DNA of 8,194 nucleotides from Clostridia bacterium (lineage in GTDB: Bacteria > Bacillota_A > Clostridia > Christensenellales > Aristaeellaceae). Shown here in pieces: positions 1 to 6,760 of the stretch (positions are counted from its first letter, which is position 1; every line of letters begins with the position of its first letter). The position numbers and the translations under genes are program-made. The stretch is from positions 1 through 8,194 of the forward strand of contig CAAEDZ010000293.1 in the NCBI GenBank assembly GCA_900754775.1, written 5' to 3'. A model generated the notes under the pieces. That model was not told where the DNA came from and made no database searches. It was given only the letters and a program-made list of their open reading frames with translations.

Positions 1-25
1 CCCGGAGGGAAGGTTTCTCTCCGGG
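1..25 (-). terminator. Hairpin after the aldose epimerase gene, possible terminator
   Basis: CCCGGAG at 1-7 pairs with CTCCGGG at 19-25, and the stem continues inward through one G-T wobble and three more pairs to a 3-base loop. It begins 18 bases past the stop codon of the minus-strand epimerase gene. Any U-tract for that direction would lie outside the window. Read on the plus strand, a run of six T starts at about base 33, seven bases beyond the stem, so it could instead serve a plus-strand gene to the left. The direction is undecided. Confidence 0.35.
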
Positions 26-43
26 GCCGCGCTTTTTTCGGGG

Positions 44-922
44 TCAGAGGATGCGCATGCGGTAGCCGCAGGTGAACGCGCTGCCCACGCCGAGGGAGAC
101 GTGGTAGGGCTTGTCCTCGAAGCGGCCGGTTTCATCCGCGAAGGCGGGCATGCCCTGCCACGGTTCCAGGCACACGTAGGGGGCGTTCTTGCCCGGCATG
201 GTCCACACGGCCAGCACCGGCATGTCAAACGAAAGCCGGATGCCGTGCCCCGTCTCCCGGTGGACGAGGTCCACCGAGCGGCTCTTGAGGCCGTCGAAGA
301 TGAAGGTGTCGACGCGGTCGTAGTCGGCGTGGCGCAGCGGCAGCGTGCGCATGTCCGCCTCCAGCGGGGCGGGCGCAGTGCGGTCAACCAGGTGGGTGGC
401 GAGGTCGCACAGGCTCACATGGCCGTCCTCCGGCTTTTCAAAGCGGAGCACATAGTCCTCAAAGCGGCCCTCCCCGCCCACGGGACAGGCGAAGGCCGGG
501 TGCCCGCCGATGAGGAAGGGCATCTCGCGTCCGGTGTGGTTTTCCACGGTGAAGCGCGTCTCAAAGCCGTCCGCGCACAGGCGGTGGGTCACGTTCAGGG
601 CGAAGTCGAAGGGATAGAGGCGTTTCGTTTCGGCGGTTTCGGTGAGGGTGAGGGTGACGAAGTCCTCCCCCTGCTCGGTGACGCGGAAGGGCAGCTCCCG
701 CGCGAAGCCATGGCGCGGCACCGGGTAGAACGCGCCCGCGATGGTCGCGCCGCCGTCCCTGAGCGCGCCGATGGCCGGGAACAGCACCGGCGACACGCCC
801 TTCCACACGGCGGGGTCGCCGCTCCAGAGGTATTCGGTTCCATCCGCGCCGCGGTAGCCCCGCAGCTCGCCGCCCAGCTCGGCCACGCGCAGCTGCGCGC
901 CTTCGTGGTTGATGCAGATCAT
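44..922 (-). CDS. Aldose 1-epimerase family protein (LacX-like)
   Basis: This 292-residue protein belongs to the aldose 1-epimerase/galactose mutarotase superfamily, which interconverts alpha and beta anomers of sugars or sugar phosphates in the cytoplasm. Visible family marks are PRHGFAR at residues 69-75 (His71), GGHPAF at 139-144 (His141) and CLEPWQG at 251-257, whose Glu253 is in the place of the catalytic base. The two histidines and the glutamate match the known active-site set, and the wording around them is closest to the LacX-like branch. The substrate cannot be read from the sequence. I chose the ATG at 922-920 because AAAGGAG lies nine bases upstream. The frame stays open further upstream, but only through the terminator and repeat cluster, so that extension is rejected. 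The gene is separated from the SpoIID-like gene by 289 bases including a terminator, so it is probably its own transcription unit, although I see no clear promoter. Confidence 0.9.
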   Translation of the reverse strand: MICINHEGAQLRVAELGGELRGYRGADGTEYLWSGDPAVWKGVSPVLFPAIGALRDGGATIAGAFYPVPRHGFARELPFRVTEQGEDFVTLTLTETAETKRLYPFDFALNVTHRLCADGFETRFTVENHTGREMPFLIGGHPAFACPVGGEGRFEDYVLRFEKPEDGHVSLCDLATHLVDRTAPAPLEADMRTLPLRHADYDRVDTFIFDGLKSRSVDLVHRETGHGIRLSFDMPVLAVWTMPGKNAPYVCLEPWQGMPAFADETGRFEDKPYHVSLGVGSAFTCGYRMRIL

Positions 923-999
923 GGGGATTGGCTCCTTTGCTGGTAGGGTTTGATTGCTGGTTTCGGCGCGCAGGAGGGCAAACCCTGCCGAAGCGGAGC

Positions 1000-1039
1000 A
1001 AAAAGATGGGCCGCAGGGGGGATGATGCCCCTGCGGCCC
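1000..1039 (-). terminator. Intrinsic terminator downstream of the SpoIID-like gene
   Basis: Bases 1008-1019 and 1028-1039 form a perfect 12-bp GC-rich stem with an 8-base loop. In the minus-strand RNA the stem is followed, after three bases, by five U (A run at 1000-1004). It lies between the SpoIID-like gene and the aldose epimerase gene and should end transcripts coming from pnp, the peptidase, dUTPase and SpoIID-like genes. Confidence 0.7.
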
Positions 1040-1087
1040 CGGATGGCTGGTGCAAAAACGATGCGGGTGGAGCAAGCCGCGTTTCTT

Positions 1088-1182
1088 GCGGCCTTTGGCC
1101 GCTCGCAACGCTTGCGAGGTTGTGCTGCGGCACAGGTTTTGGGACGCTGCCCCAAACCCCGGCAGGGGCCTGAGGCCCCTGC
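1088..1182. repeat. Cluster of short palindromes, probable dispersed intergenic repeat
   Basis: Five hairpins follow one another almost without a gap: GCGGCC/GGCCGC (1088-1102, 3-base loop), CTCGCAA/TTGCGAG (1102-1118, 3-base loop), TGTGC/GCACA (1121-1134), TTTGGG/CCCAAA (1138-1156) and GCAGGGGCC/GGCCCCTGC (1162-1182, 3-base loop). No credible gene lies in 923-1211. The last two units resemble a palindromic motif that I have the impression is scattered between genes in gut Clostridia; that is from memory and not tested. The cluster lies between the stop of the SpoIID-like gene and its terminator, so it would be transcribed as part of that 3' UTR. Confidence 0.6.
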
Positions 1183-1211
1183 ACCCCGCTCTTGATCCCC
1201 CGGCCCCGCCG

Positions 1212-2225
1212 TCACCACAATTTTTCAATGCTTACATCCTTAAAGTAATACGTCACGATCTCCTCCGCCGTGCTGCCCGCCTGCGCCATGCCATAGGCGC
1301 CCCACTGGCTCATGCCCACGCCATGGCCATAGCCCGTGCCGGCCATCACGAGCTTGCCCTCCTGCGCGCGCAGGCTGGTGATGAGGGTTGAGCGCATCTT
1401 CGTGGACCCGAGCGCGATGCGAAGGTCCGACGCGTCCACCGTCTGCCCGTTCAGGCCAAGGCGCACGGCGCGGCCGCTGTCGCCGCGCTCCTCGACGGTC
1501 AGCTTCGCCCCATCCTCCAAGGTGACGTCCACGCCCAGCGTTTCGCAGGCCGCCTCGACCTCCTCATACGGGAAGGATGCCTGCCAGTGCTGCGCCTCCC
1601 TGAGCATCTGCGCGTCCTTTTCGCCCTGCGCGCTCTCCGGCTCGTTGCCGGGCACGATCTGCGTGTAGGGCGGCTCGTCCTTGTCCCAGCCCAGCCCCTC
1701 GCGGGCCAGCGCCGTCAGGCCGCCGCTGTGCGCGTGAAACCAGGCGTAGGGCAGCTCGCCCCCGGCGCTGAGGACCAGCCCCTCCGTCTCGCTCACGGCC
1801 TGCCGGATGCGGTCGTTGACGGCGGAGGCGTCGTAGGCCTGCGCCTCCTCAATGTCGGTGGAGATGTCCGCGCCCTCGTACTTGCTCTGCTTGTCGGCGA
1901 GGAATTTGAGCACGAACGTGCGCGCGAGGATCGCCTGCGCCTTGAGCGCCTCCAGCGGCCAGTCGTTCTTCATCTCGCCCGCGAGCACGCCCTCGACGTA
2001 GGTTTCCACGTCCACGCGCTCCACCTGCTCGTCGGCCACCACGTACACATCCAGCACGGGCACGCCGTTTTCGTCCGTTTCCAGGCGCTCTTTGGGCCAG
2101 TCCACCTGCGCGCGGGCCGTCGCGCCTTCGGGAGCGGGAGCGGGGGCGGGTTCGGCGCTCACGGCGCAGCCGCCCAGCACCAGCGCGGCGGCCATCAGCA
2201 GCGCCAGACATGCCGTTTTCTTCAT
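1212..2225 (-). CDS. SpoIID/LytB-domain lipoprotein, probable peptidoglycan lytic transglycosylase
   Basis: This 337-residue protein carries the SpoIID/LytB domain. In sporulating Firmicutes SpoIID cuts peptidoglycan glycan strands during engulfment of the forespore, working with SpoIIP and SpoIIM. Residues 1-20 form a lipoprotein signal (hydrophobic stretch, then LGGC with Cys20), followed by a Pro/Ala-rich linker to about residue 33. The domain starts near residue 57. VEGVLAGEM at 77-85 holds Glu84, in the position of the family's catalytic glutamate, followed by DWPLEALKAQA. FHAHSGG lies at 163-169, and the C-terminal signature YGHGVGMSQWGAYGMA at 299-314. B. subtilis SpoIID has a transmembrane anchor, whereas this one seems lipid-anchored, so it may be SpoIID itself or a paralogue; I therefore give no symbol. 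The only cysteines are Cys6, Cys20 and Cys227. The start has a perfect AAGGAGG, but it sits in a hairpin (2235-2266). Confidence 0.92.
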   Translation of the reverse strand: MKKTACLALLMAAALVLGGCAVSAEPAPAPAPEGATARAQVDWPKERLETDENGVPVLDVYVVADEQVERVDVETYVEGVLAGEMKNDWPLEALKAQAILARTFVLKFLADKQSKYEGADISTDIEEAQAYDASAVNDRIRQAVSETEGLVLSAGGELPYAWFHAHSGGLTALAREGLGWDKDEPPYTQIVPGNEPESAQGEKDAQMLREAQHWQASFPYEEVEAACETLGVDVTLEDGAKLTVEERGDSGRAVRLGLNGQTVDASDLRIALGSTKMRSTLITSLRAQEGKLVMAGTGYGHGVGMSQWGAYGMAQAGSTAEEIVTYYFKDVSIEKLW

Positions 2226-2234
2226 GCAAAACGA

Positions 2235-2266
2235 CCTCCTTCGCGGGCAGTATGCCCCGAAGGAGG
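2235..2266 (-). promoter_or_regulatory. Hairpin that pairs the ribosome binding site of the SpoIID-like gene
   Basis: CCTCCTTCG at 2235-2243 is perfectly complementary to CGAAGGAGG at 2258-2266. The stem continues past a single unpaired base (2244) with GGGCA/TGCCC (2245-2249 and 2253-2257) to a 3-base loop. In the minus-strand mRNA the 3' arm is the Shine-Dalgarno sequence AAGGAGG of the SpoIID-like gene, whose ATG is at 2225-2223. The structure covers about half of the 66-base gap after the dUTPase gene. A short U-rich stretch (UCGUUUUGC) follows it, so it could act as a weak terminator as well as a translational block. Confidence 0.6.
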
Positions 2267-2291
2267 CCGCGCAAAGCCTGTTAAATTGCGG

Positions 2292-2660
2292 TCATGCCTG
2301 CGGATGGACCTCGTAGCCGGGCTTCCGGCTCAGGCCCTCCTGACGCAGGTGGTTTTCGCGGTTCTTGCCCACGTAGACGCGGTAGAGGTCGTCGGCGGTC
2401 ATGCCCGCCTCGATGCACATGCTGACAAAAAAGTGCAGGATGTCGGAAAGCTCCTCCCGCACGCAGTCCGGCCGAAGCTCGTGGGGGTTCTTCCACCACT
2501 TGAAGTTGACCTCCTCCAACAGCTCCGCAAGCTCGGAGATCATCGCCAGCGTCTGCTTTTGCAGCCACGTTTCCATCGGGATGCCCTCAAGGCCGCGCTC
2601 GCGCTTGAGCTTGTCCTGAAAGCCCTTTTGCAGCTCAAAGATGTGGTCCAGCTTATCCAT
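2292..2660 (-). CDS. dUTP diphosphatase, dimeric all-alpha type (dUTPase_2 family)
   Basis: This 122-residue protein matches the dimeric dUTPase family, a branch of the all-alpha NTP pyrophosphatases together with MazG and HisE. Members hydrolyse dUTP to dUMP and pyrophosphate, keeping uracil out of DNA and supplying the dTMP precursor. The magnesium-binding pattern ExxE...ExxD is complete: Glu43 and Glu46 in ISELAELLEE, then Glu70 and Asp73 in EELSDILHFF, 24 residues further on. VNFKWWKN (51-58) and the late YVGKNRENHLRQ segment (96-107) are also typical. It is not the trimeric beta-type Dut. The ATG is at 2660-2658 and GGAGG lies ten bases upstream, inside the end of the peptidase gene, whose stop is only six bases away, so translational coupling is likely. 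A MazG-like enzyme with another nucleotide substrate is the main alternative. Confidence 0.88.
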   Translation of the reverse strand: MDKLDHIFELQKGFQDKLKRERGLEGIPMETWLQKQTLAMISELAELLEEVNFKWWKNPHELRPDCVREELSDILHFFVSMCIEAGMTADDLYRVYVGKNRENHLRQEGLSRKPGYEVHPQA

Positions 2661-2666
2661 GAAGCA

Positions 2667-3914
2667 TCATCCTCCGATCCGGGCAAGCAGCGCCTCCGCG
2701 CCCCGGCCCACGATGGCCGCGCTCCCCTTCTGCCCCAGCAGGCGGCGCGCCAGCTCCATCACGGCGTCGGGGGTGACGGCCTCGATGCGCGAAAGCGTCT
2801 CCTCCGGGGTGCGGACGTGCCCCAGCAGCAGATGGCCGCGGCCCAGCGCCTGCATGCGCCCGCCGGAGCTTTCCAGCCCCAGCAGGAAGCCGCCGCGCAG
2901 CTGCGCCTTGGCGCTCTTGAACTCCTTGTCGGTCAGGCCGTCGCGCAAAAGAAGGTCCAGCTGGCTTTGCAGCTCGCTGAGCACCGTGGGCGCGTTGTCC
3001 GGCGTGGTGCCCGCGTAGACGCAGAAGCTCCCCAGCCCCTGATAGGAGCTGGAATAGGTGTACACGCTGTAGGCCAGGCCCAGCTCCTCGCGGATGCGCT
3101 GGAACAGGCGGCTGCTCATGCCGCCGCCGAGCGCGTTGCCCAGCACGCTCAAGGCGTAGAGGTCGTCGCTGTCGGAGGGCACGCCGGGGAAGCCCAGGCA
3201 GATATGGGTCTGCTCGGTGTCCTTCTCGCGGGCGAGGCGGCCGGGGGTGAAGGCCTGCGCCTGAGCGGCGCGCGCATCGCCGCGGGCGGCCGCAAAGGGC
3301 GTGAAGTACCGCTGAACCAGCGAGACGAACGCATCCCAGTCATAGTTGCCGGCGATGGCCACGACCATGTTTTCCGGGGTGTAGTGGCGCGCCCAGTAGC
3401 CCTGAAGCGCATCGCGGCCATAGCCGCGGATCAGGTCCGCCGTGCCCAGGATGGGGCGGCTGAGCGATCCGGTATACTGCGCCTCGCTGAGCAGGTCGTG
3501 CACGAGGTCCTCGGGGGTATCCTCCACCATGGCGATCTCCTCCAGCACCACGCCGCGCTCCTTCTCCAGCTCCCCCGCGTCAAACACGGGGCGAAGCGCG
3601 AGGTCGGAGAGAATATCCACGGCCAGGGGAAGCTCGTCGTCGGTCACCTTGGCGTAAAAGCAGGTGCATTCCTTGCTGGTGAAGGCGTTGAGCTGGCCGC
3701 CGGCGAGGTCCATCTCCTCGGCGATGTCGCGCGCGGAGCGGTTTTGCGTGCCCTTGAAAACCATGTGCTCGATGAAGTGGCTCAGGCCGTTTTCCTCCGG
3801 CAGCTCGTTCATGCTGCCCACCCGGACCCACACGCCCACCGTGCAGCTGCGCACATGCGTCAGGCGCTCGCCCGCCAGGCGCAGGCCGCCGGGCAGGGTT
3901 ACGAAATCAAACAT
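2667..3914 (-). CDS. M16 family zinc metallopeptidase (YmxG/MlpA-like)
   Basis: This 415-residue cytoplasmic peptidase is of the pitrilysin/mitochondrial processing peptidase family. The inverted zinc motif HxxEH is HFIEH at 46-50 (His46 and His50 as ligands, Glu49 as catalyst). The third ligand is expected in GVVLEEIAM (121-129), most likely Glu126. The second family signature, SSRLFQRIREELGLAYSVY, spans 267-285 with Arg269 and Tyr282. The length is normal for a single-chain bacterial member and there is no signal peptide. Its place just downstream of pnp matches B. subtilis mlpA, which lies one gene beyond pnpA; in that organism it has been linked to control of protease production, but the physiological substrate here is unknown. 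The ATG at 3914-3912 follows AAAGGAA, weaker than neighbouring sites. The pnp terminator ends only 23 bases before the start codon, so expression probably depends on read-through. Confidence 0.95.
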   Translation of the reverse strand: MFDFVTLPGGLRLAGERLTHVRSCTVGVWVRVGSMNELPEENGLSHFIEHMVFKGTQNRSARDIAEEMDLAGGQLNAFTSKECTCFYAKVTDDELPLAVDILSDLALRPVFDAGELEKERGVVLEEIAMVEDTPEDLVHDLLSEAQYTGSLSRPILGTADLIRGYGRDALQGYWARHYTPENMVVAIAGNYDWDAFVSLVQRYFTPFAAARGDARAAQAQAFTPGRLAREKDTEQTHICLGFPGVPSDSDDLYALSVLGNALGGGMSSRLFQRIREELGLAYSVYTYSSSYQGLGSFCVYAGTTPDNAPTVLSELQSQLDLLLRDGLTDKEFKSAKAQLRGGFLLGLESSGGRMQALGRGHLLLGHVRTPEETLSRIEAVTPDAVMELARRLLGQKGSAAIVGRGAEALLARIGG

Positions 3915-3937
3915 CGGCTTCGTTCCTTTCCTTGCTG

Positions 3938-3977
3938 AAAAACCGCCGCGCGCGTGCCCCGGCGGGGCGCGCGGCGG
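3938..3977 (-). terminator. Intrinsic terminator after pnp
   Basis: CCGCCGCGCGC at 3943-3953 pairs perfectly with GCGCGCGGCGG at 3967-3977, giving an 11-bp GC-only stem. In the minus-strand RNA the stem is followed directly by five U (A run at 3938-3942). It starts 18 bases past the pnp stop codon and ends 23 bases before the M16 peptidase start codon. It probably reduces rather than abolishes transcription of the downstream genes. Confidence 0.8.
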
Positions 3978-3995
3978 CGGTCATGTCGCGGGAAA

Positions 3996-6173
3996 TCAGG
4001 TGCGGTCGCTGCCGCCGGAGGGGCGGCCGTCGCGGCGCGGGGGACGGCGGCGCTCGCCGCTGAAGGGGCGCTGTCCGCCCTCATGGCTGGGGTAGGTGAT
4101 GTCGTTGCGGATGAGGTTGATGCGGCCCTGCGAATCGATCTCGTTGACCTTGACCTCGACCTCGTCGCCGATGTTCATCACGTCCTCGACCTTCTCCACG
4201 CGGTGGTCGGCCATCTTGGAGATGTGCAGCATGCCGTCCTTGCCGGGGGTCAGCTCAATGAAGGCCCCGAAGTTCATAATGCGCACAACCTTGCCCAGAT
4301 ATACGTCGCCCACCTCGATATCCTTGGCGATGCCCTCGATGATCTTGCGCGCCTTGGCGGCGGCGGCCTCGTCGGGGGTGGCGATGTAGACGCGGCCATC
4401 GTCCTCGATGTCGATCTTCACGCCCGTTTCGGCGATGATCTTGTTGATCATCTTGCCGCCCGGTCCGATGACTTCGCGGATCTTTTCGGGGTTGATGGTG
4501 AAGCGCACGATCTTGGGCGCGTAGCGGCTCAGGTGCTCGCGCGGCTTGTCCAGCGTATCCAGCATGATCTTGAGGATGTGCAGGCGGCCCGCCAGCGCCT
4601 GACTGAGCGCCTTTTCCAGAATCGCGCGGTCGATGCCGGCGATCTTGATATCCATCTGAATGGCGGTGATGCCCTTGACGGTGCCGGCCACCTTGAAGTC
4701 CATGTCGCCCAGGAAGTCCTCCAGACCCTGAATGTCGGTGAGCACGGCGACCTTGCCGGTCTCCGCGTCCTTGATGAGGCCCATGGCCACGCCGGCCACG
4801 GGGCGCTTGATGGGCACGCCCGCGTCCATGAGGCTCAGCGTGCTGCCGCAGACGGAGGCCATGGAGCTGGAGCCGTTGGAGGAGAGGATCTCGCTCACCA
4901 GACGCAGCGCGTAGGGGAACTCGTCCTCGCCGGGCACGACGGGCTCCAGCGCGCGCTCGGCCAGCGCGCCGTGGCCGATCTCGCGGCGGCCGGGGCTCTT
5001 CATGCGGCCCGCCTCGCCGGTGGCGTAGGGGGGCATGTTGTAGTGGTGGATGTAGCGCTTGAAATCCTCGGTGCCAAGGCCGTCCAAAATCTGCACGTCG
5101 CTCATGGAGCCGAGGGTTGTGACGGTGAGGGCCTGGGTTTCGCCGCGGGTAAAGACGGCGCTGCCGTGCGTGCGGGGCAGAATGCCGACCTCGCACCAGA
5201 TGGGGCGCACGTCGGTCAGGCCGCGGCCGTCGGGGCGGATGCCCTCGGTGAGGATGCGGGCGCGCATGATCTCCTTGTTGAGGTAGTACAGCGCGTCGTC
5301 CACCTCGCTGAGGCGGCCTTCAAACTGCTCCGCAAAATGCTCCTCGCACTCGGCCCTGACCTGCGCCTCGCGCTCCTGGCGCTCGTGGCGGTCGGTCGTC
5401 TCGAACACCCAGCGGCACTTGTCATAGGCGTATTCGCGCACGGCGGCCTTGACGTCCTCGCCCGTGGTGATGAGGGCGACCTCGGCCTTTTCCTTGCCGA
5501 TTTCCTGCCGGATGCCCTCGATGAAGGCGACCAGCTTCTTGATTTCCTCATGGCCAAAGAGGATGGCGCGCAGCATGAGCTCCTCGGGCACTTCCCTGGC
5601 GCCCGCCTCCACCATGAGCACCGCGTCCCTGGTGCCGCTGACGGTCAGGTGCAGCGTGCTCTTCTCGCGCTGGGCGGCGTCGGGGCAGAGGACCAGCTCG
5701 CCGTCCACGCAGCCGACCACCACCGTGCCGGTGGGGCCGCCCCAGGGGATATCGCTCACGGACAGGGCCGCGGAGGAACCGATCATCGCGGGGACCTCCG
5801 GGGGGATGTCCTTATCCACGCTCAGGCAGGTGGCGACCACCTGCACGTCGTTGCGCATGCCCTTGGGGAACAGCGGGCGCAGGGGGCGGTCGATCAGGCG
5901 GCAGGTGAGGGTCGCCTTTTCGGTGGGCCGGCCCTCGCGCTTGATGAAGCCGCCGGGGATCTTGCCCACGGAGTACTGCTTTTCTTCAAAGTCCACGCTC
6001 AGCGGGAAAAAGTCCACGCCCTCGCGCGGCTTTTCGCTCATGGTGGCGTTGACCATGACCACGGTGTCGCCGTAGCGCACGAAGGCCGAGCCGTTGGCCT
6101 GCTGGGCATACTTGCCAAACTCGATCGTCAGCGGACGGCCCGCCAGTTCTGTGGAAAATACCTTGTAATCCAT
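3996..6173 (-). CDS. pnp: Polynucleotide phosphorylase (polyribonucleotide nucleotidyltransferase)
   Basis: This 725-residue protein is PNPase, the 3'-to-5' phosphorolytic exoribonuclease that releases nucleoside diphosphates from RNA and can add tails in reverse; it acts as a ring-shaped trimer in mRNA decay. Domain order: first RNase PH-like domain (about 1-145, with [19 protein letters not shown] at 65-83), helical linker (about 150-300), and catalytic second RNase PH-like domain (about 310-545). The second domain carries [13 protein letters not shown] at 431-443 and the active-site segment [10 protein letters not shown] with Asp486, Asp492 and Lys494. A KH domain follows (about 555-615, GPGGK at 570-574), then an S1 domain (about 622-692, [15 protein letters not shown]). 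The last 25 residues are a Gly/Arg-rich basic tail, possibly for extra RNA contact. Length and motifs are complete. The ATG at 6173-6171 has GAGGAG about a dozen bases upstream. The hairpins before the gene may take part in its control. Confidence 0.99.
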   Translation of the reverse strand: MDYKVFSTELAGRPLTIEFGKYAQQANGSAFVRYGDTVVMVNATMSEKPREGVDFFPLSVDFEEKQYSVGKIPGGFIKREGRPTEKATLTCRLIDRPLRPLFPKGMRNDVQVVATCLSVDKDIPPEVPAMIGSSAALSVSDIPWGGPTGTVVVGCVDGELVLCPDAAQREKSTLHLTVSGTRDAVLMVEAGAREVPEELMLRAILFGHEEIKKLVAFIEGIRQEIGKEKAEVALITTGEDVKAAVREYAYDKCRWVFETTDRHERQEREAQVRAECEEHFAEQFEGRLSEVDDALYYLNKEIMRARILTEGIRPDGRGLTDVRPIWCEVGILPRTHGSAVFTRGETQALTVTTLGSMSDVQILDGLGTEDFKRYIHHYNMPPYATGEAGRMKSPGRREIGHGALAERALEPVVPGEDEFPYALRLVSEILSSNGSSSMASVCGSTLSLMDAGVPIKRPVAGVAMGLIKDAETGKVAVLTDIQGLEDFLGDMDFKVAGTVKGITAIQMDIKIAGIDRAILEKALSQALAGRLHILKIMLDTLDKPREHLSRYAPKIVRFTINPEKIREVIGPGGKMINKIIAETGVKIDIEDDGRVYIATPDEAAAAKARKIIEGIAKDIEVGDVYLGKVVRIMNFGAFIELTPGKDGMLHISKMADHRVEKVEDVMNIGDEVEVKVNEIDSQGRINLIRNDITYPSHEGGQRPFSGERRRPPRRDGRPSGGSDRT

Positions 6174-6201
6174 TCTTCTTCTCTTCTCCTCATTCCATCG
6201 G

Positions 6202-6259
6202 GCTCGCGGCGGCCTGCCGCGGGCGTTTGCGCGCGGCGCCCCCGCCGCGCGTGTGCAAA
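6202..6259 (-). promoter_or_regulatory. Two GC-rich hairpins in the pnp leader
   Basis: Between the rpsO terminator and the pnp start are two more stems. CGCGCGGCG at 6230-6238 pairs with CGCCGCGCG at 6243-6251 around a 4-base loop; an alternative register adds TTTGC/GCAAA (6226-6230 with 6255-6259). The second stem is 6202-6210 with 6216-6224, nine pairs including one G-T, and a 5-base loop; it ends about ten bases from the pnp ribosome binding region. In Escherichia coli the pnp leader is a stem-loop used for autoregulation by RNase III and PNPase. A similar role here is inference from position and structure only. Confidence 0.5.
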
Positions 6260-6300
6260 ACAGCCGCGCCGGGCGGGGCGTGCCCGCCGTGGCGCGGTTG
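6257..6300 (-). terminator. Intrinsic terminator after rpsO
   Basis: Bases 6261-6270 pair with 6291-6300 over ten positions with one G-T wobble, and an inner stem GGCGGG/CCCGCC (6272-6277 with 6283-6288) closes a 5-base loop. In the minus-strand RNA four U follow the stem directly (A run at 6257-6260). The hairpin begins 15 bases past the rpsO stop codon. pnp lies about 85 bases further on with no obvious strong promoter between, so partial read-through from rpsO into pnp is likely, as in other bacteria with this gene pair. Confidence 0.65.
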
Positions 6301-6315
6301 CAAATCGAGAGGGCT

Positions 6316-6570
6316 TTACTTGCGCAGGCCCAGCTGGGCGATCAGGGCGCGGTAGCTCTCGATATCGGTCTTTTTGAGGTAGTCCAGCAGGCCGCGGCGC
6401 TTACCGACCATCAGCAGCAGGCCGCGGCGGCTGTGGTGGTCCTTCTTGTTGATCTTGAGGTGCTCGTTGAGGTGGTTGATGCGGCTGGTGAGCAGCGCGA
6501 TCTGCACCTCGGGGGAACCGGTGTCGCCCTCGTGACGGGCATAGGTCTTGATGATTTCGGACTTATCCAT
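6316..6570 (-). CDS. rpsO: 30S ribosomal protein S15
   Basis: This 84-residue protein is S15, which binds the central domain of 16S rRNA early in assembly of the small-subunit platform and touches 23S rRNA across the subunit interface. The family signature [19 protein letters not shown] (residues 13-31) is intact, followed by [29 protein letters not shown] and the typical ending LIAQLGLRK. It is a few residues shorter at the N-terminus than the usual 88-89. The start is nevertheless well supported: the ATG at 6570-6568 has a perfect AAGGAGG eight bases upstream. It is the first gene of the minus-strand set, preceded by a sigma-A promoter about 120 bases away and a structured leader, and followed by a terminator and then pnp, a widely conserved gene order. 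Confidence 0.98.
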   Translation of the reverse strand: MDKSEIIKTYARHEGDTGSPEVQIALLTSRINHLNEHLKINKKDHHSRRGLLLMVGKRRGLLDYLKKTDIESYRALIAQLGLRK

Positions 6571-6687
6571 GGGGTTTGCCTCCTTCAGACTGGCGGCGGG
6601 GCCGCCGTGTGGTAATCGCCGCGTCCATAGCGGGCCGTTGGCCTTCGGCAGGCCAGGGGCGCGGTTCTGCCTGGCGCTGTGCGCACG
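6571..6687 (-). promoter_or_regulatory. Structured 5' leader of rpsO, candidate S15 autoregulatory region
   Basis: The predicted transcript start near 6687 gives an untranslated leader of about 117 bases. It contains TGGCCT/AGGCCA (6639-6644 with 6650-6655, 5-base loop) and GGCGGC/GCCGCC (6592-6597 with 6601-6606, 3-base loop). The second hairpin ends only a few bases from the AAGGAGG ribosome binding site. S15 is known to repress its own translation by binding leader structures in several bacteria, including Geobacillus. I did not fold the region and cannot assign it to a named S15-binding motif. Confidence 0.45.
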
Positions 6688-6693
6688 TTTTTT

Positions 6694-6722
6694 ATTTTAC
6701 CACGGCGCATAAGGTTTGTAAA
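6694..6722 (-). promoter_or_regulatory. Sigma-A promoter of rpsO with extended -10
   Basis: Read on the minus strand, TTTACA (6722-6717) is separated by 17 bases from TAAAAT (6699-6694), and TGG just before the -10 gives an extended -10 (TGn). Each box differs from consensus at one position, and the spacing is ideal. The surrounding DNA is clearly AT-richer than the rest of the window. Predicted start of transcription is near 6687. Confidence 0.8.
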
Positions 6723-6725
6723 CGC

Positions 6726-6737
6726 CTTTTGCAAAAG
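6726..6737. promoter_or_regulatory. Perfect 12-bp palindrome between two divergent promoters
   Basis: CTTTTGCAAAAG at 6726-6737 is a perfect palindrome. It lies 4 bases upstream of the rpsO -35 box and 24 bases upstream of the -35 box of the NAGPA-domain gene, a good place for an operator or for an AT-rich UP element. No regulator gene is present in the window and I do not recognise the site. Confidence 0.35.
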
Positions 6738-6760
6738 AAAGGGCATCGATTTTTTGCGCC

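Noticed and set aside
923..1228. Upstream extension of the aldose epimerase by about 100 residues.
   Set aside because: The added sequence is encoded by a terminator and a palindromic repeat cluster and resembles no protein. A good ribosome binding site supports the ATG at 922.
2226..2291. A sigma-E promoter for the SpoIID-like gene, suggested by CATAC (minus strand, 2254-2250).
   Set aside because: No ATA-type -35 element is found at the expected distance. Kept only as a remark in the hairpin finding.
1587..3938. A 783-codon open frame on the plus strand opposite the M16, dUTPase and SpoIID-like genes.
   Set aside because: It spans three genes with clear family motifs on the other strand, and its His/Ala/Val-rich composition is typical of an antisense shadow.
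3954..6377. An 807-codon open frame on the plus strand opposite pnp.
   Set aside because: It is antisense to a complete, unmistakable pnp, has no recognisable protein sequence (Ala/Gly/His/Asp-rich) and no ribosome binding site. Such frames are expected opposite genes with GC-rich third positions.
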